DNA of 64,000 nucleotides from Pachyseris speciosa. Lineage: Eukaryota; Cnidaria; Anthozoa; Scleractinia; Pachyseridae. Position 1 is the stretch's first letter. Each line of letters opens with the position of its first letter. Below, piece after piece: positions 48,365 to 57,631 of the stretch. A program made the position numbers and the translations under genes. The notes under the pieces were generated by a model. That model was given only the letters and a program-made list of their open reading frames with translations, was not told where the DNA came from and made no database searches. The DNA lies in the NCBI GenBank assembly GCA_016490735.1, contig JAEMWC010001194.1, positions 1-64,000 on the forward strand. Reading direction: 5' to 3'.

Positions 48365-49571
48365 TGTGTCAAAACACATCCCTTTTGTTTTTCCTTTCTC
48401 CAAACGATAAAAGGCTCCTCACACACCTGACGACTTGTTGGGTGGTGCAGGGAAGTCTGTTGCACTGTCACCGAGCCAGTGGGTGTATGAGTGTTGTTGT
48501 TGCTACCACGTTGTCAGATCAACCCTTTCTTGTACGGTTTGTGTGAAAACTCTCTCTCTCTCTTTTTTTTTTTCCCTGTCGATGGTGAAAGGCTCCTCGC
48601 ACACTCATCTCTGGTTGTTTGTGGTGCGCCAAGTTAGCCCCGTCGCAGGCAAGCTAGGTCTTTGAGTAGTGCCGTTGGATCAAGTCTTTGTTCTGGGATT
48701 TGTGTCAAAACACGTCTCTTTTGTTTTTCTTTTCTCCAAACGACAAGAGGCTCCTCACACACCTGACGACTTGTGTGGTGCGGGGAAGTCTGTTGCACTG
48801 TAACCGAGCCAGTGGGTGTATGAGTGTTGTTGTTGCTACCACGTTGTCAAATCAACCCTTTGTTGTACGGTTTGTGTGAAAACACTCTCTCTCTCTCTCT
48901 ATTTTTTTTTTCCTGTCGATGGTGAAAGGCTCCTCGCACACTAATCTCTGGTTGTTTGTGGTGCGCCAAGTTAGCCCCGTCGCAAGCAAGCTAGGTCTTT
49001 GAGTAGTGCCGTTGGATCAAGTCTTTGTTCTGGGATTTGTGTCAAAACACGTCTCTTTTGTTTTTTCTTTTCTCCAAACGATAAGAGGCTCCTCACACAC
49101 CTGACGACTTGTGTGGTCGGGGAAGTCTGTTGCACTGTCACCGAGCCAGTGGGTGTATGAGTGTTGTTGTTGCTACCACGTTGTCAGATCAACCCTTTGT
49201 TGTACGGTTTGTGTGAAAACACACACTCTCTCTCTCTCTATTTTTTTTTTCCTGTCGATGGTGAAAGGCTCCTCGCACACTCATCTCTGGTTGTTTGTGG
49301 TGCGCCAAGTTAGCCCCGTCGCAGGCAAGCTAGGTCTTTAAGTAGTGCCGTTGGATCAAGTATTTGTTCTGGGATTTGTGTCAAAACACATCTCTTTTGT
49401 TTTTTCTTTTCTCCAAACGATAAGAGGCTCCTCACACACCTGACGACTTGTGTGGTGCGGGGAAGTCTGTTGCACTGTCACCGAGCCAGTGGGTGTATGA
49501 GCGTGGTTGTTGCTACCACGTTGTCAGATCAACCCTTTCTTGTAAGGTTTGTGTGAAAACACACTCTCTCT

Positions 49572-49731
49572 TGTAACGGCAGGCGGATAGACAACAGAGT
49601 CCGCAAAACACAACTTATTTATTGCACTGGAGCAGCAACAACAAACTTACAAGATGGCTCCCGGCGAGCTTGGTCACGTGACGCGCAAGGCGGGAACTAG
49701 ACTAGTACTTCATGTAACCCTACTCGTTACA
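49572..49731 (-). repeat. 3' LTR of the Ty3-type element
   Basis: 160 bp, identical to the other LTR. In element orientation it starts TGTAACGAGTAGGGTTAC and ends GCCTGCCGTTACA. Confidence 0.95.
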
Positions 49732-49900
49732 TCTCCCTTCCTAAGTCTAATAGACAGAATGTTAATGAAAATAAAAAAGAAAAGCAATAACATAATGTTC
49801 ATATCTACCTTAGAAAATTTCCTATGTTAAACGCCCCTGCACAAGTACATAATAAAGCCAAATTAAAAAAAAGGGCAACAAGGCAGAGTAGTGTCTTATT

Positions 49901-52900
49901 TCAGCACTCGTAATCTTTTAGCCACACTGGGGGGCGGCGGTCCCGCACTGGACGACCTTCAGTATGAGGCCCAGAAACCACTGGTGATGATGGTATCATT
50001 GGCTGTGGCGGCTCAGCGGGACTTGACTCAACCAGTTCAGTAGGATCGGTCATGCCGAGGTTTGTCTCCACTGACTCCGGTAACTCCTCGGGTGTTGCTC
50101 TAAGCCATTTGCGGTTCCGACGATAATGCTTTCCGTTCACCTCAACCAAGTAGGAACGGGTCCCCTCCTCTCCAATGACGCGCCCCAGTGACCATTCCTT
50201 CTCGCGTGGCAATCGCATTCTAATGGCATCACCGTCAAGCAATTTTGGCAGTTCATGTGAGTGACGATCATAGTAGTGTTTCTGCTTCTGCTTCCTAATC
50301 TTGATCTTTTCGGGGACATCAGTTATCACCTGTGGAGTTAACAATTGCTTGGCTACTGGGAGACGGGTGCGTGTTCGCCTACCATATAGTAGCTGAACAG
50401 GAGAAGCATTCATACCCTCAGTTGGTGTGTTGCGCCACTCAAGTAACGCCAGCAGAGGATCACGCTTATCAGCTCGGGCTTTGGTCAGCAATGACTTGCA
50501 AGTCTTAACTGCATTTTCAACACGACCATTACTTTGTGCGTGATAAGGGCTTGATGTGACGTGGTGAAAATCCCATTCCTTACTGAAGGTCTTGAAATCT
50601 TCACTGTTGAAGGGGGGCCCATTGTCACTGATGACAGTCACAGGAATACCATGCCTGGAAAACCACGCCTTTAGAACGGTGATAACACGGGTGCTGGTGG
50701 TGCTACTCATATCTTGCACTTCAAAATAGCCAGAATAGTAATCAACGGCTATCAAAAATGATTGCCCGTCCAGCACAAAAAGATCAACACCAACTTTCTC
50801 CCATGGCAAATTAGGCACATCATGAGGCTTTAAGGGCTCTTTACATTGTTCAGGCTGATAACGGTTACAGATTCCACACCTTGACAAGTGATCTTTGAGC
50901 TGGGCTGTGATTCCAGGCCAGTAAACAATGTCGCGGGCCCGACGCAGAGTTCCTTCTATTCCAGTATGTGATTCATGCAGGCTCTTTACAACGCCAGAAC
51001 GCTCTTTAAATGGTATCACAAGGCGATGACCCTTGTATACCAATCCATCTTCTATGGTCAGCTCATCACGGCTGTTCCAATACAGCTCAATTACTTGCCT
51101 CCGACGGCGGTCATATTTGTGAGCTTCTGACAGGGTCTCTGGCCAACCCTCATGAATAACATCAGACAGGATCTGTAATTCTTCATCCTTAGCAGTCTCC
51201 TCGCGCAGCTTTTCCAGACGAGTGGGGGAGACACTTAGATCTTCACCATGTTTAATCTGCTCTAACTCAAAAGCAAACAGTCGTTCTCTGATAGAATGGA
51301 CGTCACTGTCCTGGGTCTGACTCACTAGTTCATTTTCCAAGTATGCGCGACTTAATGTGTCAGCCAAGAACATGGTCTCTCCTTTCTTGTATTCCACTTG
51401 GATGTCATAGTTCTGCAGGCGGAGACGCATGCGTTGGAGGCGTTTTGGCGAACTGTGGATTGGCTTCTTGAATATGGTTTCCAGTGGCTTGTGGTCTGAC
51501 TGCACAATTACATTGCTCCTTCCAAAAATGTACTGATCAAATTTCTCACACGCATAAACTATGGCGAGTAGCTCTTTTTCAATCTGAGCATAGTTTTGCT
51601 CAGTTTGAGTCATCACACGCGAGCTGTAAGCCACTGGGCGCTCCTCCTGTAGCAGAGCTGCACCAAGTCCACTTTGAGAAGCATCGCATTGAATGACCAC
51701 TGGCTTATTCACGTCATAGTAGGCAAGTACAGGTGCAGATACAATCATTTTCTTGACATGGGCCACAGCATCAGTATGACTTTGCAGCCAACACCACTCG
51801 GCATCCTTTTCAGTGAGTTTTCTCAAGACTTCTGTTTCTTCGGATAGACGTGGGAGGAACTTTGCCAAGTAGTTCACCATGCCCAGGAACCTACGTAAGG
51901 ACTGAACATCAGTCGGGTCTGGCATCCCCACAATTGCCTCAACCTTGTGTGGATCTGGTTTCAGTCCCTCAGGGGTTAGAATGTGTCCGATGAAAGGAAC
52001 TTCTTGCTGTCTCAATCGGGCTTTCTTCTTGTTCAACTTCAGGTTTCTCTCACGGCAACGGTCCAGGAAGGCACGCACATTTCGGTCATGGTCTGTCTGC
52101 CACTCAGCAGGTGTGTTGCCAAATCCAACAATCACAAAATCATCTGCAATTACTTCTACTCCTTTAAGCCCCTCAATGTGCTCTCGCATTTTCCGCTGCC
52201 AGACTTCGGGTGCACTATTGATGCCGAATGGCATTCGCTTCCAACGGTAGCGCCCGAACGGGGTGTTAAATGTTGTTAAACTACTAGACTCATCGTCAAG
52301 TTCCACTTGCCAGAAACCATTACTGGCATCAAAAACACTGAACAGTTTTGCCCCATTCAGCCTAGTTGCAATTTCTTCAATTGTGGGCATCGGGAAGTGT
52401 TCACGCTTTATGGCAAGATTCAGATCCCTGGGATCCAAACAGATGCGTAACTTGGTTTCCCCCTCAGCTTCGGTGGAAGGCTTGGTCACCACTAGCATAC
52501 TGGATACCCAGTCAGTAGGATGGTCAACTTGTTCGATTATGTTAGCAGCTACCATTTCTTCGAGTTTCCGCTGAACTCGCTCAGTCATCGCAACAGGTAA
52601 ACGCCGCGGAGGATGCACTACAGGTCTGATGGACTCGTCTGTCACAATGTGGTACTGTCCGTCCAACTTTCCAAGGCCTTCAAATACGTCGTCAAACTCT
52701 TCCAGCAATGGCTCTGTGTCGGACTTCAGTACATTGACGCGTGGATCTCGGTCACTGTCGAGAATCTTTATCAAGTTCATTTCCAGCATTGTCTGCTTAG
52801 ACAGTATGGGCTCATACCCATGGCCCCTGACTACATTGACTTCAATTTTGTGTGCGTTTCCTTTGCGGGAGACATACACTGTGGCTTTGCCCTCGATGGG

Positions 52901-53914
52901 TTGCTCATCTCCATTAGCTAAAACCAGGACTGACTTGCCGCGTGCATTGAGGAAATTCAAGTGTAGATCGCCTGTCACCTTCTTGTACACATCCAAAGGC
53001 AAAAGATTGCATTCAGCCCCCGTGTCCATCAAGAAGCTTACATCATGACCCGAAAGGGGCTTAGACTCCTTTGATACAGTGAGGGTAACCATCTCACGAC
53101 CTCCGTTTCCAACACCTGCAGTACTTAAATAGAATCGCTCTTGGACAGAAGACACCTTGCCTTTTGCTGGGCACTTGGCAACAAAATGATTCCTCTTTTT
53201 ACAATACGCACAAATCTGACCAAAGGCAGGGCAGTTGCGTCTTTCGTGGTTTCTACCACAGAATCTGCAGTCCTTGATCCAGCCACTGCTGACAGATGGG
53301 ACATTTTCTGACTGCTCTTTCTCTTTCTCTTTCACAGCACTCAATCCAGACTCAGCAGACATAACTTTCATTTGAACAGCCGTACTCTCGGCGGCACGAG
53401 CGATATCTATAGCTTTCTCAAGGGTCAATTTCTTCGCTTTGAGCAAATTTTCACGTACCTTGGCAGTTTTGGTACCTGTCACCAGTCGATCCCGGAGAAG
53501 CTGATCGGGTGTGATTGACTCGAAATCACAATTTGCTGCAATTTGGCGAAGCTCCGTCAAATATTGATCAACAGTTTCAGATTCCCGCTGATCCCGCGTA
53601 AAGAAAAGAAAACGTTCGTAAATAGTGTTTTCCCTGGGAATGCAATACTCTTCAAACTTGCTTACAACCGCAGCGATTTTCTTCGCGTCGTCTGGCGAGG
53701 CCCATGTGAAAGTACGAAACACCTTGTTCGCTTCTTTTCCAATTACGGCCAAAAGTGTTGCTACTTGGCGTGCTTCTTCCTCTTTATCTAGCTTCGTAGC
53801 CAACCTGTAATTATTCCAAGCAGAGACCCACGTTCGCCAATTGGACGCTGTCGAACCATCGTTTAGCTCGAGTATGTCAGGAGGAGGTATTTGGAAATTC
53901 GCCATGGTTATCAA
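49901..53914 (-). CDS. gag-pol: Gag-Pol polyprotein of the Ty3-type element
   Basis: A single 1337-residue frame; the likely start is the second Met (MANFQIPPP). Gag is about 1-200. Two CCHC zinc knuckles lie at 216-248 (CRFCGRNHERRNC, CAYCKKRNHFVAKC). The aspartic protease has DTGA at 297-300. The reverse transcriptase has LFSVFDASNGFWQ (524 on) and an active site IADD at about 589-592, in place of the common YxDD. RNase H starts near VIQCDAS (740) with ELLAIVYAC. The integrase has an HHCC finger (H980, H983, C1013, C1016) and the triad D1044 (VGVDLF), D1097 (ISDNGPP) and E1134 (NGRVEN). Order PR-RT-RH-IN defines the Ty3/Gypsy group, and the IADD motif and single frame fit Mag/SURL-type elements (inference). 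No break is seen. Confidence 0.97.
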   Translation of the reverse strand: MITMANFQIPPPDILELNDGSTASNWRTWVSAWNNYRLATKLDKEEEARQVATLLAVIGKEANKVFRTFTWASPDDAKKIAAVVSKFEEYCIPRENTIYERFLFFTRDQRESETVDQYLTELRQIAANCDFESITPDQLLRDRLVTGTKTAKVRENLLKAKKLTLEKAIDIARAAESTAVQMKVMSAESGLSAVKEKEKEQSENVPSVSSGWIKDCRFCGRNHERRNCPAFGQICAYCKKRNHFVAKCPAKGKVSSVQERFYLSTAGVGNGGREMVTLTVSKESKPLSGHDVSFLMDTGAECNLLPLDVYKKVTGDLHLNFLNARGKSVLVLANGDEQPIEGKATVYVSRKGNAHKIEVNVVRGHGYEPILSKQTMLEMNLIKILDSDRDPRVNVLKSDTEPLLEEFDDVFEGLGKLDGQYHIVTDESIRPVVHPPRRLPVAMTERVQRKLEEMVAANIIEQVDHPTDWVSSMLVVTKPSTEAEGETKLRICLDPRDLNLAIKREHFPMPTIEEIATRLNGAKLFSVFDASNGFWQVELDDESSSLTTFNTPFGRYRWKRMPFGINSAPEVWQRKMREHIEGLKGVEVIADDFVIVGFGNTPAEWQTDHDRNVRAFLDRCRERNLKLNKKKARLRQQEVPFIGHILTPEGLKPDPHKVEAIVGMPDPTDVQSLRRFLGMVNYLAKFLPRLSEETEVLRKLTEKDAEWCWLQSHTDAVAHVKKMIVSAPVLAYYDVNKPVVIQCDASQSGLGAALLQEERPVAYSSRVMTQTEQNYAQIEKELLAIVYACEKFDQYIFGRSNVIVQSDHKPLETIFKKPIHSSPKRLQRMRLRLQNYDIQVEYKKGETMFLADTLSRAYLENELVSQTQDSDVHSIRERLFAFELEQIKHGEDLSVSPTRLEKLREETAKDEELQILSDVIHEGWPETLSEAHKYDRRRRQVIELYWNSRDELTIEDGLVYKGHRLVIPFKERSGVVKSLHESHTGIEGTLRRARDIVYWPGITAQLKDHLSRCGICNRYQPEQCKEPLKPHDVPNLPWEKVGVDLFVLDGQSFLIAVDYYSGYFEVQDMSSTTSTRVITVLKAWFSRHGIPVTVISDNGPPFNSEDFKTFSKEWDFHHVTSSPYHAQSNGRVENAVKTCKSLLTKARADKRDPLLALLEWRNTPTEGMNASPVQLLYGRRTRTRLPVAKQLLTPQVITDVPEKIKIRKQKQKHYYDRHSHELPKLLDGDAIRMRLPREKEWSLGRVIGEEGTRSYLVEVNGKHYRRNRKWLRATPEELPESVETNLGMTDPTELVESSPAEPPQPMIPSSPVVSGPHTEGRPVRDRRPPVWLKDYEC

Positions 53915-54005
53915 ACTTGAAGCCGGAGTTGTTCGCTATCTTCACCACTGCTTTCACTCATAAATTCGGTAGTTTCTGCCACAAATCATTCACTTTTCGT
54001 GGATT

Positions 54006-54024
54006 CGGGAAACTTCTGACACCA
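54006..54024 (-). promoter_or_regulatory. Primer binding site, probably leucine tRNA
   Basis: Immediately inside the 5' LTR the minus strand reads TGGTGTCAGAAGTTTCCCG. TGG plus TGTCAGAAG matches the CCA-tailed 3' end of metazoan leucine tRNAs as I know it. The match beyond about 13 bases is unverified. Confidence 0.7.
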
Positions 54025-54184
54025 TGTAACGGCAGGCGGATAGACAACAGAGTCCGCAAAACACAACTTATTTATTGCACTGGAGCAGCAACAACAAACT
54101 TACAAGATGGCTCCCGGCGAGCTTGGTCACGTGACGCGCAAGGCGGGAACTAGACTAGTACTTCATGTAACCCTACTCGTTACA
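54025..54184 (-). repeat. 5' LTR of the Ty3-type element
   Basis: 160 bp, identical to the 3' LTR. As the element lies on the minus strand, this right-hand copy is upstream of gag-pol. Confidence 0.95.
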
Positions 54185-54876
54185 TCTCTCTCTCTTTTTT
54201 TTTTTTTTGTCGATGGTGAAAGGCTCCTCGCACACTCATCTCTGGTTGTTTGTGGTGCGCCAAGTTAGCCCCGTCGCAGGCAAGCTAGGTCTTTAAGTAG
54301 TGCCGTTGGATCAAGTATTTGTTCTGGGATTTGTGTCAAAACACATCTCTTTTGTTTTTTCTTTTCTCCAAACGATAAGAGGCTCCTCACACACCTGACG
54401 ACTTGTGTGGTCGGGGAAGTCTGTTGCACTGTCACCGAGCCAGTGGGTGTATGAGTGTTGTTGTTGCTACCACGTTGTCAGATCAACCCTTTCTTGTACG
54501 GTTTGTGTGAAAACACACACTCTCTCTCTCTCTCTCTCTCTTTTTTTTTTTCCTGTCGATGGTGAAAGGCTCCTCGCACACTCATCTCTGGTTGTTTGTG
54601 GTGCGCCAAGTTAGCCCCGTCGCAGGCAAGCTAGGTCTTTAAGTAGTGCCGTTGGATCAAGTATTTGTTCTGGGATTTGTGTCAAAACACATCTCTTTTG
54701 TTTTTTTCTTTTCTCCAAACGATAAGAGGCTCCTCACACACCTGACGACTTGTGTGGTGCGCGGAACTCTGTTGCACTGTCACCGAGCCAGTGGGTGTAT
54801 GAGCGTGGTTGTTGCTACCACGTTGTCAGATCAACCCTTTCTTGTACGGTTTGTGTGAAAACTCTCTCTCTCTCTC

Positions 54877-54910
<34 letters not shown>

Positions 54911-55060
54911 CTGTCGATGGGTAAAGGCTCCTCACACACTCATCTCTGGTTGTTTGTGAGGCGCCAAGTTACCCCCGTCGCAAGCAAGCTAGGTCTTTGA
55001 GTAGTGTCGTTGCTACGATGTTCTGAGATCAATTCTTGGTTCTGGGATTTGTGTCAACAC

Positions 55061-56140
55061 ACATCTCCTTTTTCCTTTGCCGTGAATAAAAACTGGTGAA
55101 TAAGGGCTCTGCTGTGTGCGAGGAGCCCCTACCTGCCGACAAAAAAGGTTGATGTATAAGAAGGGCAAGTTGAAGGCTTTGAAATTTTTTTTTCAAAAGG
55201 TCGGACTTCAAATTTGCATTAACTGAAAAATGCGTACGTCAGTGGTGAAAGAGAGCCTCTGTTCGAACTTTGCGCAGCCGATGAATTGGTTCTAGTAAAT
55301 AATATTCGTGCAATAAAGGCAAATGTCTTCAAATCCTGTCGATTTAAATGCTTGCGCGTTTGAACGTTTAACGCGTTAACTACTTAAACGAATATCTTAG
55401 CTCAAGTGCCTAATTGTGAATTAATTGCCCCCGTATTCCATGCGTTCAGAAACAAGACTCAGAGGGAGATTTCTTCCCCACAAAATCGCCTCAGTCAATC
55501 AAATTATCTTCAAAAAGGATCTATTGAAACTTAAAATCAAATGCCAATTCCCCTTACTCAAGTGTCTTGAATTTGTTTGCATATTGGTATGGAGAATTTA
55601 ATTCTTTAGCGGAACGTTATCCCTAGTTCTGGAGTTTTTTGTTCTGACTATTGTTTAAAAATTTCGGAATGTTTCGACAAAAAGCACCTAATTTGAACAT
55701 TTCTTTCAGTGCGTTGGGAAGAAACAAAAACATAAACTTGTCACCCGCGATATTAGAAGAGAACTTTTCAGTGTTATAGGATAAGGGAAATTATTACAAT
55801 GGTCTTTATTTCTCATAAGATAATTAACAACTATTCACCGCTAGCCACCGACACTGAGGTGAATAGTTGTTTTAGTATATACTTAAACAGTGAGATAATA
55901 GGGCCGTTTATACGAGAGAAGATAAGCCGCGGCTAACCCTGGCCTCGGCTTACATAAGACGCGAACACTCCTTATAAATGGTACAAAATCTACGTTCACG
56001 GCGTTCTCAAGCTGCGGCTTATCCTGGCCTAGGAGTTTTTACTCGTAAAAATGGTACCTTTTGTGTCTTATGTAAGCCGCGGTCAGAATAAGCCGCGGCA
56101 TATTTTCTGTCGTATAAACAGCCCCATTTTCCCGCGCGCA
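55061..56140. other. rDNA block right edge and duplicated host segment
   Basis: Spacer-like sequence ends by about 55190. From 55192 the sequence repeats 46976 onward (AAAGTCGGACTTCAAATTTG, AAGGTCGGACTTC). 55735-56222 is absent from the left copy; it includes an inverted pair ACAACTATTCACC/GGTGAATAGTTGT (55829-55868 area), the MITE below and part of a host exon. Confidence 0.6.
55901..56125. mobile_element. MITE-like element, 225 bp
   Basis: The ends GGGCCGTTTATACGA and TCGTATAAACAGCCCC are inverted repeats, and the match continues inward with AAGCCGCGG motifs on both sides. It has no coding capacity. Flanking target duplication is not clear. It lies against the exon at 56150-56266 and probably broke that gene. 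Confidence 0.65.
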
Positions 56141-56149
56141 AAGGACTGA

Positions 56150-56503
56150 AACAACAAGGCTCCCGTTTACTCGCTGACAGATAAAATTTCTGAAGACATT
56201 TGTTTAGTTCTGGTGGCGACATTTCTTCAAATGGAGTTGCAAACTCTCTCTGTATTTGAAACCATTCTGTAAAATATATAAACTTTTCAAGTGAACAAGT
56301 GAGGTTATGCAAGATTAATTTGCATTTGTAGCCCAAACCTTTCTCATTTGTTTTTATCGATAAATTCCGGGTTAAAAACGTAAACCATTACCTTTAAACA
56401 GGGCGAAACCAAATTTAGTCGCTTTCTTTGTGTTTTGAAGGACTGCTTCGTCGTTAATTTTGATGATTTCTTCGCTTGTCATGAATGCAAACCGGGACGC
56501 CAT
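56150..56503 (-). pseudogene. First two exons of a gene resembling cnidarian Crypton-derived (DUF3504-type) host genes, interrupted
   Basis: Exon 1 (56503-56392) starts MASRFAFMTSEEIIKINDEA and ends NTKKATKFGFALFK at a GTAATG donor. Exon 2 (from 56266) continues in phase with EWFQIQREFATPFEEMSPPE and NKCLQKFYLSASK. This is the usual N-terminus of a large cnidarian family carrying a DUF3504, recombinase-derived domain (from memory of the family). Exon 2 runs into the MITE at 56125 and no later exon is seen. A second, more broken copy lies at 47524-47700. Confidence 0.6.
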
Positions 56504-57631
56504 TTTTTGGAAATTCACTCGAGGGAGCACAACACTCGCGAGTTGCTCGGAGGTAAATAGCAAAGTATTCACAAAGGCGGACATAAAACGTTGGCATTAA
56601 AAAATACAAAAAAAAAAAAAAAGAGTTAGCTGGCCGCAGGTAGTTAAGGCTAATCTGGCAGGCCAGACAGACAGTACAATTGGAAAGAAATTCAAAAACA
56701 ATAAAGACGGAACTAATAAAAAGTAAGGACTGATACGAGGAAAAATAAGATAATAGCACGAGTTTGAGAAAGGAAGAATGAAGTACAGAGATTTTTGGCT
56801 TTTTAATTAGTCTTACCTTTTGCACTATTATAGGCGTTTCAATATAATCATTTTCATTTTCCAAAATGTCAGAGAGAAGTTGATTAATTATTTCTCTCAT
56901 AGGTAGGTCTCTTGCACAGCGTGGTATATCATTGCAAAGTGTTGGGCTAAATAGCCAAAACGAGCGTTTTTGTAGTTCTAATCTACTGCTTTGGAGGAAG
57001 AATTTGCCAGAGGTGGATGATCGCGTATAGTATAAATGTATTTTAGAAGTTTTATGAAATAGCTGTAAGATGTTTAATGTAGCGTTACTATTGTTGATAT
57101 CATGCATTAAGTTGGAGACCGACTCATATTAGAGGAACGACAAGGGTACAATATTTGCATCGGCAAAAAAAAAAAAAGGAATTGCAAGAACACGTCTGTA
57201 GGCAAAGTAAATCACGCTAAGCGCTCTTTTCTTAAGCATTTAATTTCTGCAGCATTCTCTTTTCTGTAGCATTCACTTTAGAACGCTCACGCTTTCTTTT
57301 TCGGAGATTATATGAGCAGTCCTTTTTTGACGGAATGTAAGAACTGCATGGGTGATTATCTACGGAAATTACTTTTTTGAAAAACATTTATACCCTTGCT
57401 TGTTTAAGAGGTCCTAAATAGGATAAGACGCTCGCAAAACGGGCAGCCCGTAGATAAAATTGGGTAGGACTAAATAAATAAATAAATAGGTAATCTATTT
57501 CTGCTTAAGAATATTGTTCTTTTCTTAGAGTCCTTAAAACGTGTAAACATTTGCTAGCCTTTATTAATTTTAGATTTACAGGCGCTCTTCACTTACAATC
57601 ACTCTAGAAGGTTACGCCCAGCAAGACAAGA
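56504..57631. other. Intergenic stretch with a LINE relic
   Basis: Contains the minus-strand LINE relic (56820-57107), two A/T runs (near 56603 and 57165) and an unassigned AT-rich stretch up to the third recombinase gene. An acceptor-like GTTATTATCAG at 57667-57677 suggests that gene may have an upstream exon here that I could not place. Confidence 0.4.
56820..57107 (-). mobile_element. LINE 3'-end relic
   Basis: The minus-strand reading contains SGKFFLQSSRLELQKRSFWL, RDLPMREIINQLL and ENENDYIETPIIVQ, the carboxyl end of a cnidarian LINE reverse transcriptase (SRLxxQxxSF then DDY-like ExxDYIE). Only the 3' end remains. Confidence 0.7.

Larger units (their letters stand above)
49572..54184 (-). 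mobile_element. Ty3-type LTR retrotransposon, apparently complete
   Basis: Two 160-bp LTRs (49572-49731 and 54025-54184) are identical base for base, begin TG and end CA, and flank one gag-pol frame on the minus strand. A TCTCT duplication (49567-49571 and 54185-54189) brackets it, though the target is a CT run. The primer site (TGGTGTCAGAAG, minus strand, at 54024 downward) abuts the 5' LTR and a purine tract (AGGAAGGGAGA, minus strand) abuts the 3' LTR at 49732-49742. The element interrupts the fourth rDNA spacer unit. Identical LTRs mean a recent insertion. Confidence 0.95.
48365..55060 (+). repeat. rDNA spacer subrepeats derived from the 28S 3' end
   Basis: TGTGTCAAAACAC-type starts lie at 48365, 48701, 49039, 49377, 54332, 54679 and 55050, spacing 336-338, 347 and 371 bases once the inserted retroelement is removed. 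Each unit ends with a sequence resembling the 28S terminus (GTCTTTGTTCTGGGATTTGTG), so the spacer grew by copying the gene's 3' edge. CT runs vary in length between units. Short reading frames here are not genes. Confidence 0.85.

Noticed and set aside
51945..53048. Plus-strand frames of about 100-139 aa opposite gag-pol
   Set aside because: They are antisense shadows of a strongly supported retrotransposon polyprotein.
48364..55000. Repeated 60-76-aa frames in the spacer
   Set aside because: They arise from the tandem spacer unit, change with CT-run length and resemble no protein.
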